Of a stretch of DNA of 27,275 nucleotides, positions 8,119-17,718 are shown in pieces. Within the stretch, counting starts at the first letter, position 1. Each line of letters opens with the position of its first letter. Below the pieces are notes generated by a model, which was not told the DNA's origin, did not search any database, and saw only the letters and a list, made by a program, of their open reading frames with translations. Source of the stretch: JBAXPV01 sp037132075 (GTDB taxonomy: Bacteria; Bacteroidota; Bacteroidia; Bacteroidales; CAIXZF01); assembly GCA_037132075.1 (NCBI GenBank), contig JBAXPV010000045.1, positions 1-27,275 on the forward strand, in the 5' to 3' direction. Made by a program: the position numbers and the translations under genes.

Positions 8119-9573
8119 ATGCTTGTCAATTCCGCCCGGGATACAAGAATTTCCTGGATACTCATCATCCTGATCATCCTTGTTTCCTTTTTTAACTTTT
8201 CGGAAGCTTTTTACCCATGGCTCAATGCAGATGCCGGGGTAAATATCCTGATGACTAGGACATTTAGTCTACCACATGATCTGTATTTCTGGGGACAGGA
8301 CCGGGGTGGCAGCCTGGTCCCCATGATTGGACACATTTTTTATGCCCGATTGGGAATAGGCCTGATCATGTCTGTTTCACTTTCCCACTTTTTAATCCTG
8401 GCATCCGGATTTTTTGCACTTTGCGGGATGATTGAGAATAACAAAGTCAGGATCTTAGTGGCCTTGTTGTGGTTCCTTCCGCCCTGGCATCAGCAGTTTT
8501 TCCTGGTATATAATTTCCTGGCATTACAAATTAGCCTGACTGCCCTTGTGGTATATTTCCTGGCTCAATCCTTGAACTCAGCTACGTTTTTAAAAGGGCT
8601 GCCTCAGTTGGTTATCGCCGGACTTATTCTCATCCTGGGCTGCTGGGTCTCAGACTTATTTTTTCTGACCTACTGCATATTGTTCTTTTTCACACTAGCT
8701 GGCTGGAAAAACAAACAAAAAAAAATCAATATTTTTATTTTTGTTTTATTTGGATTCACGACTTTCTTCCTAATCCGTTGGGCCAAGACTTATGCCACGC
8801 CCATTCCCGGCTATTTGCAGAAGCTCATCGCGAGCCCGGAAATCATTCGCAGCAATGTCCTTATTTTTATTAAGTCACTGACTGACATTTTTTCATTCCG
8901 GTCAGAGACTTTCACTGAAAGTATCCATGCCTGGGTTCTTGTTTTCGGCGGAACTGTCTTCGTTATTGCAGTGCGCAAATCTCTCAGCTTTTTTCAAAAA
9001 AACAACAAAAAAACCTGGGTCGTTTTCTACCTGGTCAATGGCGTAGCAATTCTGACATTCCTTTTGTCTTCCAATTGGTTACATGCCAATGGCGTGGGAA
9101 GATGGTACTTTGTACCGGTTTATTATTCGCTGATGGCCGCATTTTTTTTAATAACGAATGCACTATCCCATCATTTGAAAAGGAGATCATGGGTAATGCT
9201 GTTCCTGATAGCACTGACTGCCTCTTTCAGTGGATTATACCCTTTGTATTTTCCACAAAAACGGCCGGCAAAACTGGGAAAATTATCAGATTTCAAAAAG
9301 CTGGGAGAAGCCGGGATCATTGCTGACTACTGGAATGCCTATGTCATTGCTTGTGTCAATCCTGCGCAACTAGTGGCGACACCTCACGACAGGGCTCAGG
9401 TGAGGAACACCGATTTTCCGGAACAGGTTTTACACAAACCTGCTATCTATCTTATTAAGGATCAGTGGATGGAGCAATTCCCTGACAGCCTTCAGCAGTT
9501 TGGCAGAAAACTTTACAAAGAGGGGAATGAATTTGTATTGGGAGATTGCAGTCTTTGCAGGTACAGACTCTAA
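8119..9573 (+). CDS. Polytopic membrane protein, possible GT-C-type glycosyltransferase
   Basis: A 484-residue protein with about ten or eleven hydrophobic segments between residues 12 and 375 and a soluble C-terminal tail of about 100 residues. After the first membrane helix comes a loop with FYPWLNADAGVNILM (D38) and DLYFWGQDRGGSL, which recalls the acidic first periplasmic loop of GT-C glycosyltransferases and related lipid-linked-sugar enzymes. No family-specific motif confirms this. The TMTC-like genes elsewhere in the window carry a comparable acidic loop but are not clearly homologous here. It is coupled to the preceding lipoprotein gene (5-bp gap). The C terminus ends with a short Cys-containing stretch (GDCSLCRYRL). 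Function is unassigned. Confidence 0.75.
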   Translation: MLVNSARDTRISWILIILIILVSFFNFSEAFYPWLNADAGVNILMTRTFSLPHDLYFWGQDRGGSLVPMIGHIFYARLGIGLIMSVSLSHFLILASGFFALCGMIENNKVRILVALLWFLPPWHQQFFLVYNFLALQISLTALVVYFLAQSLNSATFLKGLPQLVIAGLILILGCWVSDLFFLTYCILFFFTLAGWKNKQKKINIFIFVLFGFTTFFLIRWAKTYATPIPGYLQKLIASPEIIRSNVLIFIKSLTDIFSFRSETFTESIHAWVLVFGGTVFVIAVRKSLSFFQKNNKKTWVVFYLVNGVAILTFLLSSNWLHANGVGRWYFVPVYYSLMAAFFLITNALSHHLKRRSWVMLFLIALTASFSGLYPLYFPQKRPAKLGKLSDFKKLGEAGIIADYWNAYVIACVNPAQLVATPHDRAQVRNTDFPEQVLHKPAIYLIKDQWMEQFPDSLQQFGRKLYKEGNEFVLGDCSLCRYRL

Positions 9574-9591
9574 AAATCTGATAGAATTCAT

Positions 9592-9599
9592 TACTTTTG
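9592..9599 (+). promoter_or_regulatory. -7 promoter box TACTTTTG upstream of gcvP
   Basis: An exact TANNTTTG match lies 46 bp before the gcvP ATG and 18 bp after the end of the previous gene. No TTTG was found at the usual 19-23 bp upstream, so only half of the Bacteroidota promoter is visible. If real, it would drive the whole run from gcvP to the GH92 gene. Confidence 0.5.
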
Positions 9600-9645
9600 C
9601 ACTCCATTTAACCACACCTTTAGATTTAAGAAATAAACCACACTC

Positions 9646-12516
9646 ATGATCACCAACAACTTCATTCTCAGGCACAACGGACCAAGACCACAGGAAGTCA
9701 CCCAAATGCTGGCTAGCCTTGGCCTTAACTCACTCGAAGAACTTATCAATCAAACCATCCCACCGGCAATCCGCCTGAAATCAGAGATTGAACTCGGCAA
9801 AGGGATGAATGAATATGAAGTCGTGAAACATCTTCGCGATATTGCTTCTAAAAACAAAGTATTTAAGACCTTTATCGGTGCCGGATATTACAATACGATC
9901 ACACCCGGCGTGATCCTCAGGAACATCCTTGAAAACCCGGGTTGGTATACCTCTTATACACCTTACCAGGCTGAGATTTCCCAGGGCAGGCTCGAGGCTT
10001 TGTTGAATTATCAGACAATGGTTTCAGAATTGACCGCGCTGCCTATCGCCAATGCGTCACTCCTTGATGAAGGCACCGCAGCAGCAGAATCGATGATGAT
10101 GCTGTATAACAGCCGTAGTCGTGAGAAAGTAAAATCAGGCGCCAACAAATTCTTTATCCACGAGAAAATCTTTCCTCATACCCTGGAGGTTGTTAAAAAC
10201 AGGGCTTCAGCCCAGAATATCGAGCTGGTCATCAGTTGTCATGGTGAACTCTTAATGGATCAGAGTTTCTTCGGGGCTATTATTCAATACCCTGATCAAT
10301 ACGGAAGGGTAAAAGACATGCGTGCTTTTGTGGAATACGCACATTCTATCGGCGTTCCCGTTGCTGTTGCTGCCGACCTCCTTTCTCTGGCAATCCTCAC
10401 CCCACCGGGTGAATGGGGTGCAGATATCGTTTTCGGATCGTCACAACGTTTTGGAATCCCGATGGGTTATGGGGGGCCCCATGCTGCTTTCTTTGCCACC
10501 ACGGAAGCTTTCAAACGCAGCATCCCCGGTCGGATCATCGGAATCAGCGTAGATGCCGAAGGTAACCGTGCCTTGCGTATGGCTTTGCAGACCCGCGAGC
10601 AGCATATCAAACGCGAGCGTGCTACCTCTAATATCTGTACTGCCCAGGCGCTGCTGGCTATCATGGCCGGGATGTACGCTGCATGGCATGGACAGGAAGG
10701 CATCCGGAAAATTGCAAGACATATCAATATTTTAAGCGGGGTTCTTTCTAAAGAAGCTGGCAAGCTTGGTTTTAAACAGCTGAATGACTATTTCTTCGAT
10801 ACGCTATATTTTGAACTCCCATCAAATGTCAAGATGGAAAGTCTGAGAAACCTGACATTACAGCATGAAATGAACCTGCGTTATTTCGACGACATGCATT
10901 TTGGAATCAGCCTCGACGAAACGACCGAGCTGGCTGATGTCAACACCCTCTTACATATATTTTGCCAGGCTGCCGGACTCGAATTCAAAGCTTTTGTTTG
11001 TGTACCTGCTGAATGTGAGCTTATCACTACGATTCCATCAGAACTGATAAGGACCAGTCCTTTCCTCACCAATCCTGTCTTCAACACATACCACAGTGAG
11101 ACTGAGATGATGCGTTATCTCAAGAAACTGGAAAACAGGGATCTGGCATTGAACCGTACGATGATCCCACTGGGCTCTTGTACCATGAAGCTGAATGCCG
11201 CAGCAGAGCTCTTTCACCTCAGCTGGCCTGAATTTGGAGCCATTCACCCCTTTGTGCCGCTTGACCAGGCTGAAGGCTATACATATCTTATCAATGAACT
11301 AGGCAATGACCTGAAAAAGATCACTGGTTTTTCCGATATCTCTTTACAGCCCAACTCAGGCGCTGCCGGCGAATATACTGGCCTGATGGTGATCCGTGAA
11401 TACCACCTCCAAAGAGGAGACTCCAAGCGAACGGTATGCCTGATCCCCTCATCTGCCCATGGCACCAACCCTGCCAGCTCTGTGATGGCCGGTATGGAAG
11501 TGGTTGTGGTAAAATGTGACGAGAAAGGCAATATCGACCTTGCTGACCTTACAACGAAAGCTGAACAATACAAGGACACCCTGGCTGCAGTGATGATCAC
11601 CTACCCTTCCACGCATGGTGTTTTCGAGGAAGCAATAATGGACATGACTGCTGTTATTCATAAAAACGGTGGATTGGTTTATATGGATGGTGCCAATATG
11701 AATGCCCAGGTGGGATATACCAACCCAGCCACCGTGGGTGCTGATGTGTGTCACCTGAACCTTCACAAGACCTTTGCCATTCCGCATGGTGGCGGTGGCC
11801 CAGGCATGGGCCCCATCTGCGTCAATGAAAAGCTGGCTCCATATCTGCCGGGCCACGTGAACCTGAAGACCGGCGGTGAGCAGGCTATTGATGCCGTCGC
11901 CTCTGCACCCTATGGAAGTGCTTTCATCCTCCCCGTCTCCTACGCTTACATTAAATTGCTGGGAGGCCAGGGGCTGAAAGAATCAACCGCCTATGCGATC
12001 CTGAACGCCAACTATCTAAAAACTGCACTGGAGCCTTACTTCCCGATCTTATATACCGGCAAGAATGGCAGGGTTGCACATGAGATGATCCTCGACTGTA
12101 ACCCTGTCCATCATAGTGCTGACATCCAGGCCATCGACATCGCCAAGAGGCTGATGGACTATGGATTCCATGCGCCCACCGTCGCTTTCCCTGTTCACGG
12201 CACGCTCATGGTAGAACCTACGGAGAGTGAGCCTTTACATGAACTCGACCGCTTCATTGAAGCCATGAAGTCGATCAGGCAGGAAATCGCCGACATCGAA
12301 AGTGGCAAGGCTGACAGAGACAATAACCTCATCAAAAATGCGCCACATACCTGCAAAATGGTTACATCGGATCATTGGGACAAGCCTTATTCACGTGAAC
12401 AGGCTGCTTTCCCGAAGCCATGGTGTAATGAAGACAAATATTGGCCATCCGTGACCCGTATCGACGATGCCTATGGCGACAGGAACCTGATGTGTACCTG
12501 CGCCCCTTTTATGTAA
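9646..12516 (+). CDS. gcvP: Glycine dehydrogenase (aminomethyl-transferring), glycine cleavage P protein
   Basis: A 956-residue single-chain P protein, the usual length for the fused form. It decarboxylates glycine with PLP and passes the aminomethyl group to the lipoyl arm of GcvH. Signatures are RHNGP near the N terminus, GAGYYNTITPGVILRN, YTPYQAEISQGRLE, MLYNS, the C-terminal-half motifs MIPLGSCTMKLNA, QPNSGAAGEYTGL and SSAHGTNPAS, and the PLP lysine K708 in LNLHKTFAIPHGGGGPG. The acetyl-CoA of central metabolism is not involved; NADH is formed later by GcvL. No gcvT or gcvH lies in the window, so the rest of the system is elsewhere. The ROK kinase gene starts 20 bp downstream, placing this housekeeping gene at the head of a mannosidase locus. 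Confidence 0.97.
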   Translation: MITNNFILRHNGPRPQEVTQMLASLGLNSLEELINQTIPPAIRLKSEIELGKGMNEYEVVKHLRDIASKNKVFKTFIGAGYYNTITPGVILRNILENPGWYTSYTPYQAEISQGRLEALLNYQTMVSELTALPIANASLLDEGTAAAESMMMLYNSRSREKVKSGANKFFIHEKIFPHTLEVVKNRASAQNIELVISCHGELLMDQSFFGAIIQYPDQYGRVKDMRAFVEYAHSIGVPVAVAADLLSLAILTPPGEWGADIVFGSSQRFGIPMGYGGPHAAFFATTEAFKRSIPGRIIGISVDAEGNRALRMALQTREQHIKRERATSNICTAQALLAIMAGMYAAWHGQEGIRKIARHINILSGVLSKEAGKLGFKQLNDYFFDTLYFELPSNVKMESLRNLTLQHEMNLRYFDDMHFGISLDETTELADVNTLLHIFCQAAGLEFKAFVCVPAECELITTIPSELIRTSPFLTNPVFNTYHSETEMMRYLKKLENRDLALNRTMIPLGSCTMKLNAAAELFHLSWPEFGAIHPFVPLDQAEGYTYLINELGNDLKKITGFSDISLQPNSGAAGEYTGLMVIREYHLQRGDSKRTVCLIPSSAHGTNPASSVMAGMEVVVVKCDEKGNIDLADLTTKAEQYKDTLAAVMITYPSTHGVFEEAIMDMTAVIHKNGGLVYMDGANMNAQVGYTNPATVGADVCHLNLHKTFAIPHGGGGPGMGPICVNEKLAPYLPGHVNLKTGGEQAIDAVASAPYGSAFILPVSYAYIKLLGGQGLKESTAYAILNANYLKTALEPYFPILYTGKNGRVAHEMILDCNPVHHSADIQAIDIAKRLMDYGFHAPTVAFPVHGTLMVEPTESEPLHELDRFIEAMKSIRQEIADIESGKADRDNNLIKNAPHTCKMVTSDHWDKPYSREQAAFPKPWCNEDKYWPSVTRIDDAYGDRNLMCTCAPFM

Positions 12517-12536
12517 TATCATTTAATACATAATAT

Positions 12537-13484
12537 ATGCCTGAACAGCTCTCCTTAGGTGTCGACATTGGCGGCACCAACACCGTGTTTGGCCTTGTTG
12601 ACATCCAGGGTAAAATTCTGTACAAAGACAAACTCTCCACCCGGGCATATTCCAAGCCTGCTGAATTGGTAGACGCCATTTCGATAAACATCAAGGCGAA
12701 TATGCCGGCGGGTTACAGTCTTAAAGGAATTGGGATTGGTGCGCCAAACGGTAATTATTATACAAGTTGTATCGAGTTTGCCCCTAACCTGCCCTGGGAA
12801 GGGACGATTCCGATGGCATACCTCTTTTCTTCTGTCCTCAATGCTCCGGCGATTCTCACCAACGACGCGAATGCCGCAGCTATGGGCGAGATGATTTATG
12901 GGGCTGCCCAGGGGATGCGCGATTTCATCGTCATCACCCTTGGAACCGGCCTTGGAAGCGGGATTGTGGTGAACGGCCAGGTTTTATACGGCAATGACGG
13001 GAATGCCGGGGAACTGGGACATGTTATCGTTTTTGATGAAGGTCGTGACTGTGGCTGTGGCCGCAAAGGATGCCTGGAGGCTTATGCCTCTGCAACTGGG
13101 ATTACACGTACCGTCGTTGAGTTGCTGTCGCTGAGTACATCAACCAGTAGCCTTAGTAAAACGCCTGTTGCTGAGTTGAATTCAAAGATCATCTATGATG
13201 CTGCGCTTTTAGGCGACACCATTGCATTGGAAGCTTTCGATTATACAGCAAAGATCCTGGGAAAGGCCCTGGCCAATGCGGTTGCTTTTTCCTGTCCGGA
13301 GGCTATCATCCTTTTTGGAGGCCTGGCGCATGCAAAGGAATTCATCCTGGAACCCAGCAGGTTATATATGGAAGAATACATGCTGGGCATTTATAAAAAC
13401 AAAGTAAAACTGCTTGCCTCAAATCTTCCGGAGAGTGATGCGGCGCTGCTGGGAGCTTCGGCATTGGCATGGAATGAAGCATAA
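12537..13484 (+). CDS. ROK-family sugar kinase (glucokinase-like)
   Basis: A 315-residue cytoplasmic kinase of typical ROK length. The phosphate-binding loop DIGGTNT is at 10-16, the catalytic base is D110 in LTNDANAAAMGE, GTGLGSG follows, and the ROK zinc site is formed by H162 (GELGH) and C172, C174 and C179 in CGCGRKGCLEAYAS. These residues are all intact, so activity is expected. The substrate could be glucose, mannose, GlcNAc or ManNAc; the sequence does not separate these, but two mannosidase genes in the same run make mannose or a GlcNAc-type sugar attractive. It lies 20 bp after gcvP and 18 bp before the CutC/mannosidase ORF. It starts at ATG 12537. Confidence 0.92.
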   Translation: MPEQLSLGVDIGGTNTVFGLVDIQGKILYKDKLSTRAYSKPAELVDAISINIKANMPAGYSLKGIGIGAPNGNYYTSCIEFAPNLPWEGTIPMAYLFSSVLNAPAILTNDANAAAMGEMIYGAAQGMRDFIVITLGTGLGSGIVVNGQVLYGNDGNAGELGHVIVFDEGRDCGCGRKGCLEAYASATGITRTVVELLSLSTSTSSLSKTPVAELNSKIIYDAALLGDTIALEAFDYTAKILGKALANAVAFSCPEAIILFGGLAHAKEFILEPSRLYMEEYMLGIYKNKVKLLASNLPESDAALLGASALAWNEA

Positions 13485-13502
13485 TAAGAGGCAATTCTGT
13501 GT

Positions 13503-16500
13503 ATGAAAAAGATCACCCTCGAAATTTGTGCCGGCAGCCTGGCTGCTGCGCTGGAAGCCCAGGCCGGTGGCGCTGATCGAATCGAACTTTGCGAAAGTCT
13601 TGAACTGGGTGGCGTCACCCCCTCTCCTGGTACCCTCAGGCTTTGCAGAGAAAAGCTTTCTATCCCGATTCATGTGTTGATTCGGCCACGGGGCGGTGAC
13701 TTTTTGTATTCTGCGCTTGAATTTGAGGTCATGAAACAGGACATCTTGTTCTGTAAAGACATTGGCATGAACGGTGTCGTGGTTGGCATCCTTAATTTGG
13801 ATGGCAGCGTGGATCGCGAACGCTGTGCCGCGCTGAAAGTGCTCGCAAAGCCTATGAGTATCTCTTTTCACCGTGCATTTGACTTTTGCAGGGATCCTTT
13901 GGAAGCCCTCAATGACCTGATAGAACTGGGTTATGAGCGCATCCTGACCGCTGGACAACAAAATACCGTTCCCGAAGGAATCGAACTGATCACAAAGCTT
14001 GTTTCAGAAGCTGATGGAAGGATCATTATCATGCCAGGCTCAGGGGTACATGAGCAAAACATATCTGACATACTCTCGAAAACCAAGGCAAGTGAGATCC
14101 ATACCACTGCCCGGATTTCGCAAGACGGCCCCATGGCATTCCGTAAAAATGACGTCGACCTCTCGATGAACCTTAATGAAAGCGGCTATGGAAGAGTTGG
14201 TACAGACCGCAATCGTGTGCGCCAGCTGATCCGGCTGATCAGCTGTATGATCGGGCTGTTTTTTTATCTCTCTGTTGCCAATGCCCAGCATATGACGATG
14301 GACCTCAACCAGAAATGGTCATTTAGATTAAGAAGCAGCACGATGTGGTTCGATGCCAGGGTGCCGGGAAACCTGCATACCGACCTTCGGCAAAACGGCC
14401 TTATCGCTGAACCTTATTATGGGACAGCAGAAAAGGAACTCCAGGCTCTTGAACAGGAGGGTGTTGAATATCTCGGAAAATTTGATTTAAAGCCAGATCT
14501 CTACAACCAAAAACATATTGAACTCTTATTTGAAGGCATCGACACCTATGCCAATGTGTGGCTGAACAACACAAGACTATTTACTGCCGACAATATGTTC
14601 CGCTCCTACCATATTGACATTAAAGCACTTGTGAAAACAAATTTCAATGAATTGGATGTCCTGATTGACCCTGCCGTCAGCAAGGGAAAAGAACTGGCAG
14701 CAGCAGCCCGGATTGTCCTTCCGGGAGAGGAGAAAGTGTATACCCGCAAAGCTGCCTATCAATACGGCTGGGACTGGGGACCCCGCTTTGTGACTGCCGG
14801 AATCTGGCGGCCGGTTAAAATTATTGCGTGGAATGACATCATAATCAGGGATGCCTTTATCCGTCAAAAATCTGTTACAAAAAAAGAAGCCTCACTCAAT
14901 TTAAAAACTTCGATAGATTGTGACCATGACGGGGATTATACCATACTATTAAAAGACAAAATTTCAGGGAAGGTTTATATTAAAGAAACGCTACAACTGA
15001 AAAAAGGCTTTAATTCTCATCAAAAAGACTTCAGCATTAAAAACCCGAGACTCTGGTGGTGTAGTGGATTGGGTGAAGCTTACCTCTATCGTTTTACAGT
15101 GGAGATCCTCGATGGGAAAAATATTATTAGCCAGCAAGACCTTAAGCTTGGCGTTCGGACCATCGAAGTGGTGCAGGAGGCAGACAAAACACCCCAGAAA
15201 ACCGATGGGCTGTCAGGAAGCAGTTTTTATTTCAAACTGAATGGAATCCCTGTCTTTATGAAGGGGGCCAATTATATCCCACCCACCAACTTCATGGGTA
15301 GCATGGATACCTTACAATATGCATCTATCCTCGACCAGGCCATAAAAAGCAATATGAATATGCTGCGTGTCTGGGGTGGCGGAAATTATGAAAGCTCTAT
15401 TTTTTATGATCTCTGTGATGAAAAAGGCTTGCTGATCTGGCAGGATTTCATGTTTGCCTGTGCGATGTATCCCGGGGATTCTGCATTTTTAAAAAGTGTT
15501 CGCAAAGAAGCTTATGACAATGTGTTACGCTTAAGGCAACATCCCTGTATCGCGCTATGGTGTGGAAACAATGAGATAGATGAGGGCTGGAAGAATTGGG
15601 AATGGCAGAAACAATTCAAATATTCGGCAGCAGATTCAGCCAGTGTTTGGCATGATTACCAGAGTCTTTTCCACAAAACCTTGCCTGATGTTCTGTCAGA
15701 ACTGGATCCTGACCGTTTTTACTGGTCCTCAAGTCCTTCTATTGGCTGGGGACATAAGGAAAGTCTGGCTTCCGGAGATTCCCATTACTGGGGTGTTTGG
15801 TGGGGATTGGAGCCTTTCAGTAATTATGAGCAGAAAGTGGGTCGTTTTGTATCTGAATATGGTTTCCAGGCATTTCCTGATTTGCAGACACTCAATGATT
15901 TTGCCCAGCCTGCCGACATAGTCCTTGGTTCTGAAGTGCTGAAATCACACCAAAAACACCCGGCCGGGTTTGAGACCATTCAAACTTATATGGACAGGGA
16001 ATACAAAAAGCCAAAAGACTTTGAACAATATGTCTATGTTTCCCAGCTGCTTCAAGCCGGTGGAATCGGCCGGGCCATTGAAGCCCATCGTATTGCCCGA
16101 CCCTGGTGCATGGGGAGCCTGTATTGGCAACTAAACGACTGCTGGCCTGTGATCTCCTGGTCAGGGATGGATTATAAAAACCGCTGGAAAGCCCTGCAGT
16201 ACAAGGTGAGGGAAGACTTTGCACCTATGCTGATCAAAGCAAAATGGAAAGACAATCAACTGGATATTTATATCGACAACCAGGGCCTGCAATCGATAAA
16301 AGCAGGATTGTCAATGGAACTTTTTGACTTCAACGGTAAATTGATTAGCCGGTTCACGAAGGACAATCTTGTTATTCCTGCCAATAATCTGCTCAGCCTT
16401 TATGAGGACCAGCAACGACTTTTAATTCCGGAAGATACTTGTTCAAATTTCCTCTTAATAAAACTGATACAGCAGGAGAAATGCATTTTGCAGCAGACCT

Positions 16501-16772
16501 TGTATTTTTCAGAACCAAAATTCCTGAGACTGCCGGAAATCAAGTTGTTACCAAAAATAGATTCAATATCGGGTGGATTCATAGTCACTTTACTTTCTGA
16601 CAAGCTTGCTAAAAATGTATGGCTCAGATTAAAAGATGGAGATTGTTTATTTGAGGAGAATTTCTTTGACCTCACCCCTGGTGAAGAGAAAATAATATTT
16701 TGTAAAACGAATTTAAAGACTGAAGAATTTAAAGCAAACCTGATGCTTAGCTCGTTGGTTGATAGTTATTAA
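13503..16772 (+). CDS. CutC domain joined in frame to a GH2 beta-mannosidase (fusion or overlapping genes)
   Basis: An uninterrupted 1089-codon frame holds two normally separate proteins. Residues 1 to about 245 are a complete CutC TIM-barrel protein (GGADRIELCESLELGG, IRPRGGDF, FHRAFDFCRDP, PGSGV). From about residue 262 a complete GH2 beta-mannosidase follows, with YQYGWDWGPRFVTAGIWRP, MLRVWGGGNYE, the acid/base E691 in WCGNNE and the nucleophile E785 in FVSEYGFQ. Between them, residues 239-261 form a good signal peptide ending ANA before Q262. Read as one chain, CutC would be cytoplasmic and the mannosidase periplasmic, held by a membrane segment or separated by signal peptidase. Alternatively the mannosidase starts inside at GTG 14217 or ATG 14247. 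CutC's historical copper role is uncertain. A base error hiding a stop or frameshift cannot be excluded. Confidence 0.88.
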   Translation: MKKITLEICAGSLAAALEAQAGGADRIELCESLELGGVTPSPGTLRLCREKLSIPIHVLIRPRGGDFLYSALEFEVMKQDILFCKDIGMNGVVVGILNLDGSVDRERCAALKVLAKPMSISFHRAFDFCRDPLEALNDLIELGYERILTAGQQNTVPEGIELITKLVSEADGRIIIMPGSGVHEQNISDILSKTKASEIHTTARISQDGPMAFRKNDVDLSMNLNESGYGRVGTDRNRVRQLIRLISCMIGLFFYLSVANAQHMTMDLNQKWSFRLRSSTMWFDARVPGNLHTDLRQNGLIAEPYYGTAEKELQALEQEGVEYLGKFDLKPDLYNQKHIELLFEGIDTYANVWLNNTRLFTADNMFRSYHIDIKALVKTNFNELDVLIDPAVSKGKELAAAARIVLPGEEKVYTRKAAYQYGWDWGPRFVTAGIWRPVKIIAWNDIIIRDAFIRQKSVTKKEASLNLKTSIDCDHDGDYTILLKDKISGKVYIKETLQLKKGFNSHQKDFSIKNPRLWWCSGLGEAYLYRFTVEILDGKNIISQQDLKLGVRTIEVVQEADKTPQKTDGLSGSSFYFKLNGIPVFMKGANYIPPTNFMGSMDTLQYASILDQAIKSNMNMLRVWGGGNYESSIFYDLCDEKGLLIWQDFMFACAMYPGDSAFLKSVRKEAYDNVLRLRQHPCIALWCGNNEIDEGWKNWEWQKQFKYSAADSASVWHDYQSLFHKTLPDVLSELDPDRFYWSSSPSIGWGHKESLASGDSHYWGVWWGLEPFSNYEQKVGRFVSEYGFQAFPDLQTLNDFAQPADIVLGSEVLKSHQKHPAGFETIQTYMDREYKKPKDFEQYVYVSQLLQAGGIGRAIEAHRIARPWCMGSLYWQLNDCWPVISWSGMDYKNRWKALQYKVREDFAPMLIKAKWKDNQLDIYIDNQGLQSIKAGLSMELFDFNGKLISRFTKDNLVIPANNLLSLYEDQQRLLIPEDTCSNFLLIKLIQQEKCILQQTLYFSEPKFLRLPEIKLLPKIDSISGGFIVTLLSDKLAKNVWLRLKDGDCLFEENFFDLTPGEEKIIFCKTNLKTEEFKANLMLSSLVDSY
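14217..14285 (+). other. Signal peptide and probable internal start of the beta-mannosidase
   Basis: If translation starts at the in-frame GTG 14217, the protein begins with a 23-residue signal peptide: a charged RQLIR region, a hydrophobic core LISCMIGLFFYLSV and the cleavage site ANA before Q. The resulting enzyme is 851 residues, normal for the family. The only nearby ATG (14247) would give a 13-residue leader without positive charge, too short for good export. The same codons also encode the last helix of CutC. Confidence 0.6.
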
Positions 16773-16820
16773 AAGACTTTGCCGCCAATCCAGCTTTAAG
16801 TGAGCTTTTAAACACATACA

Positions 16821-17669
16821 ATGAAATACAATATCCTATTTTTACTATTTTTATTGCTTTCTCTGAGTGTCATTGCTCAGCATCGGTCTGAGCTGGTAAT
16901 CATGACTTATAACCTGCGTTATGACAACAACTGGGATAGCATAAACGCCTGGGATAACCGCAAGGAGCGCCTTTCAGACCAAATCATCCTTCAAAAGCCC
17001 GACATCCTTGACGTTCAGGAAGCGCTGATCTCACAGATGAATTACCTTAGCAGCCGCTTAGCCGGTTTTAAACACGTGGGCGTGGGTCGTGATGATGGCA
17101 TAGAAAAAGGAGAATTTTCGGCAATTTTTTACAATAACAAGAAATATGAATTATTGGATCAAGGCAATTTCTGGCTGTCAGAAACGCCTGAAGTCCCTGG
17201 CAGCATGGGCTGGGATGCCGCCTGTACCCGAATCTGCAGCTGGGCAAAACTGAAAGACAGGAAGCAGAAAAATATTTTTTTTGTATTTAATACCCATTGG
17301 GATCATATTGGAATCAAAGCCAGGACCAACAGTGCTTCGCTGATCGCAGCCCGGATTCAAAAAATTGCCGGAACCCAGGATGTGATTCTCAGCGGGGACT
17401 TTAATTGCACGCTCGAATCACAAGAACTTAAAGAACTGCTTAAAGAAAAGCCTGTACTTACTTCAGTCCGTGCGAAATGCAAAGCTGAAGGTCCTGACTA
17501 TAGCTACACCGGCTTTAAAGTCGGAGGAAGTGTGAAGCCTGAACTCATCGATTATATCTTTGTTGCAGAAAAAATCAAGGTAAGTTCTTGCCGTTTCCTC
17601 GATGACAGCTACCAGGGAAACTATCTCTCTGATCATCTTCCACTAGTGGCACATTTGAGCTTCCCATAA
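16821..17669 (+). CDS. Secreted endonuclease/exonuclease/phosphatase-fold hydrolase
   Basis: A 282-residue protein with a signal peptide (MKYNILFLLFLLLSLSVIAQ, cut near residue 20) and one complete EEP domain. Metal and catalytic residues are visible: N31 in MTYNLRYDN, E68 in DVQEAL, H159 and D161 in NTHWDHIG, D193 and N195 in SGDFN, and D271-H272 in LSDHLPL. The family contains nucleases, inositol phosphatases and sphingomyelinase-like phosphodiesterases, so the substrate is a phosphate ester but otherwise open. Secreted EEP proteins often neighbour GH92 genes in Bacteroidota, where a phosphodiesterase that trims phosphorylated glycans or glycolipids is a plausible guess. It lies 48 bp after the beta-mannosidase and 49 bp before the GH92 gene, probably in one transcript. 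Confidence 0.9.
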   Translation: MKYNILFLLFLLLSLSVIAQHRSELVIMTYNLRYDNNWDSINAWDNRKERLSDQIILQKPDILDVQEALISQMNYLSSRLAGFKHVGVGRDDGIEKGEFSAIFYNNKKYELLDQGNFWLSETPEVPGSMGWDAACTRICSWAKLKDRKQKNIFFVFNTHWDHIGIKARTNSASLIAARIQKIAGTQDVILSGDFNCTLESQELKELLKEKPVLTSVRAKCKAEGPDYSYTGFKVGGSVKPELIDYIFVAEKIKVSSCRFLDDSYQGNYLSDHLPLVAHLSFP

Positions 17670-17718
17670 GACAAAACATTAAATAAGTACATACGATAAG
17701 CAAACATATCCCAATCAC

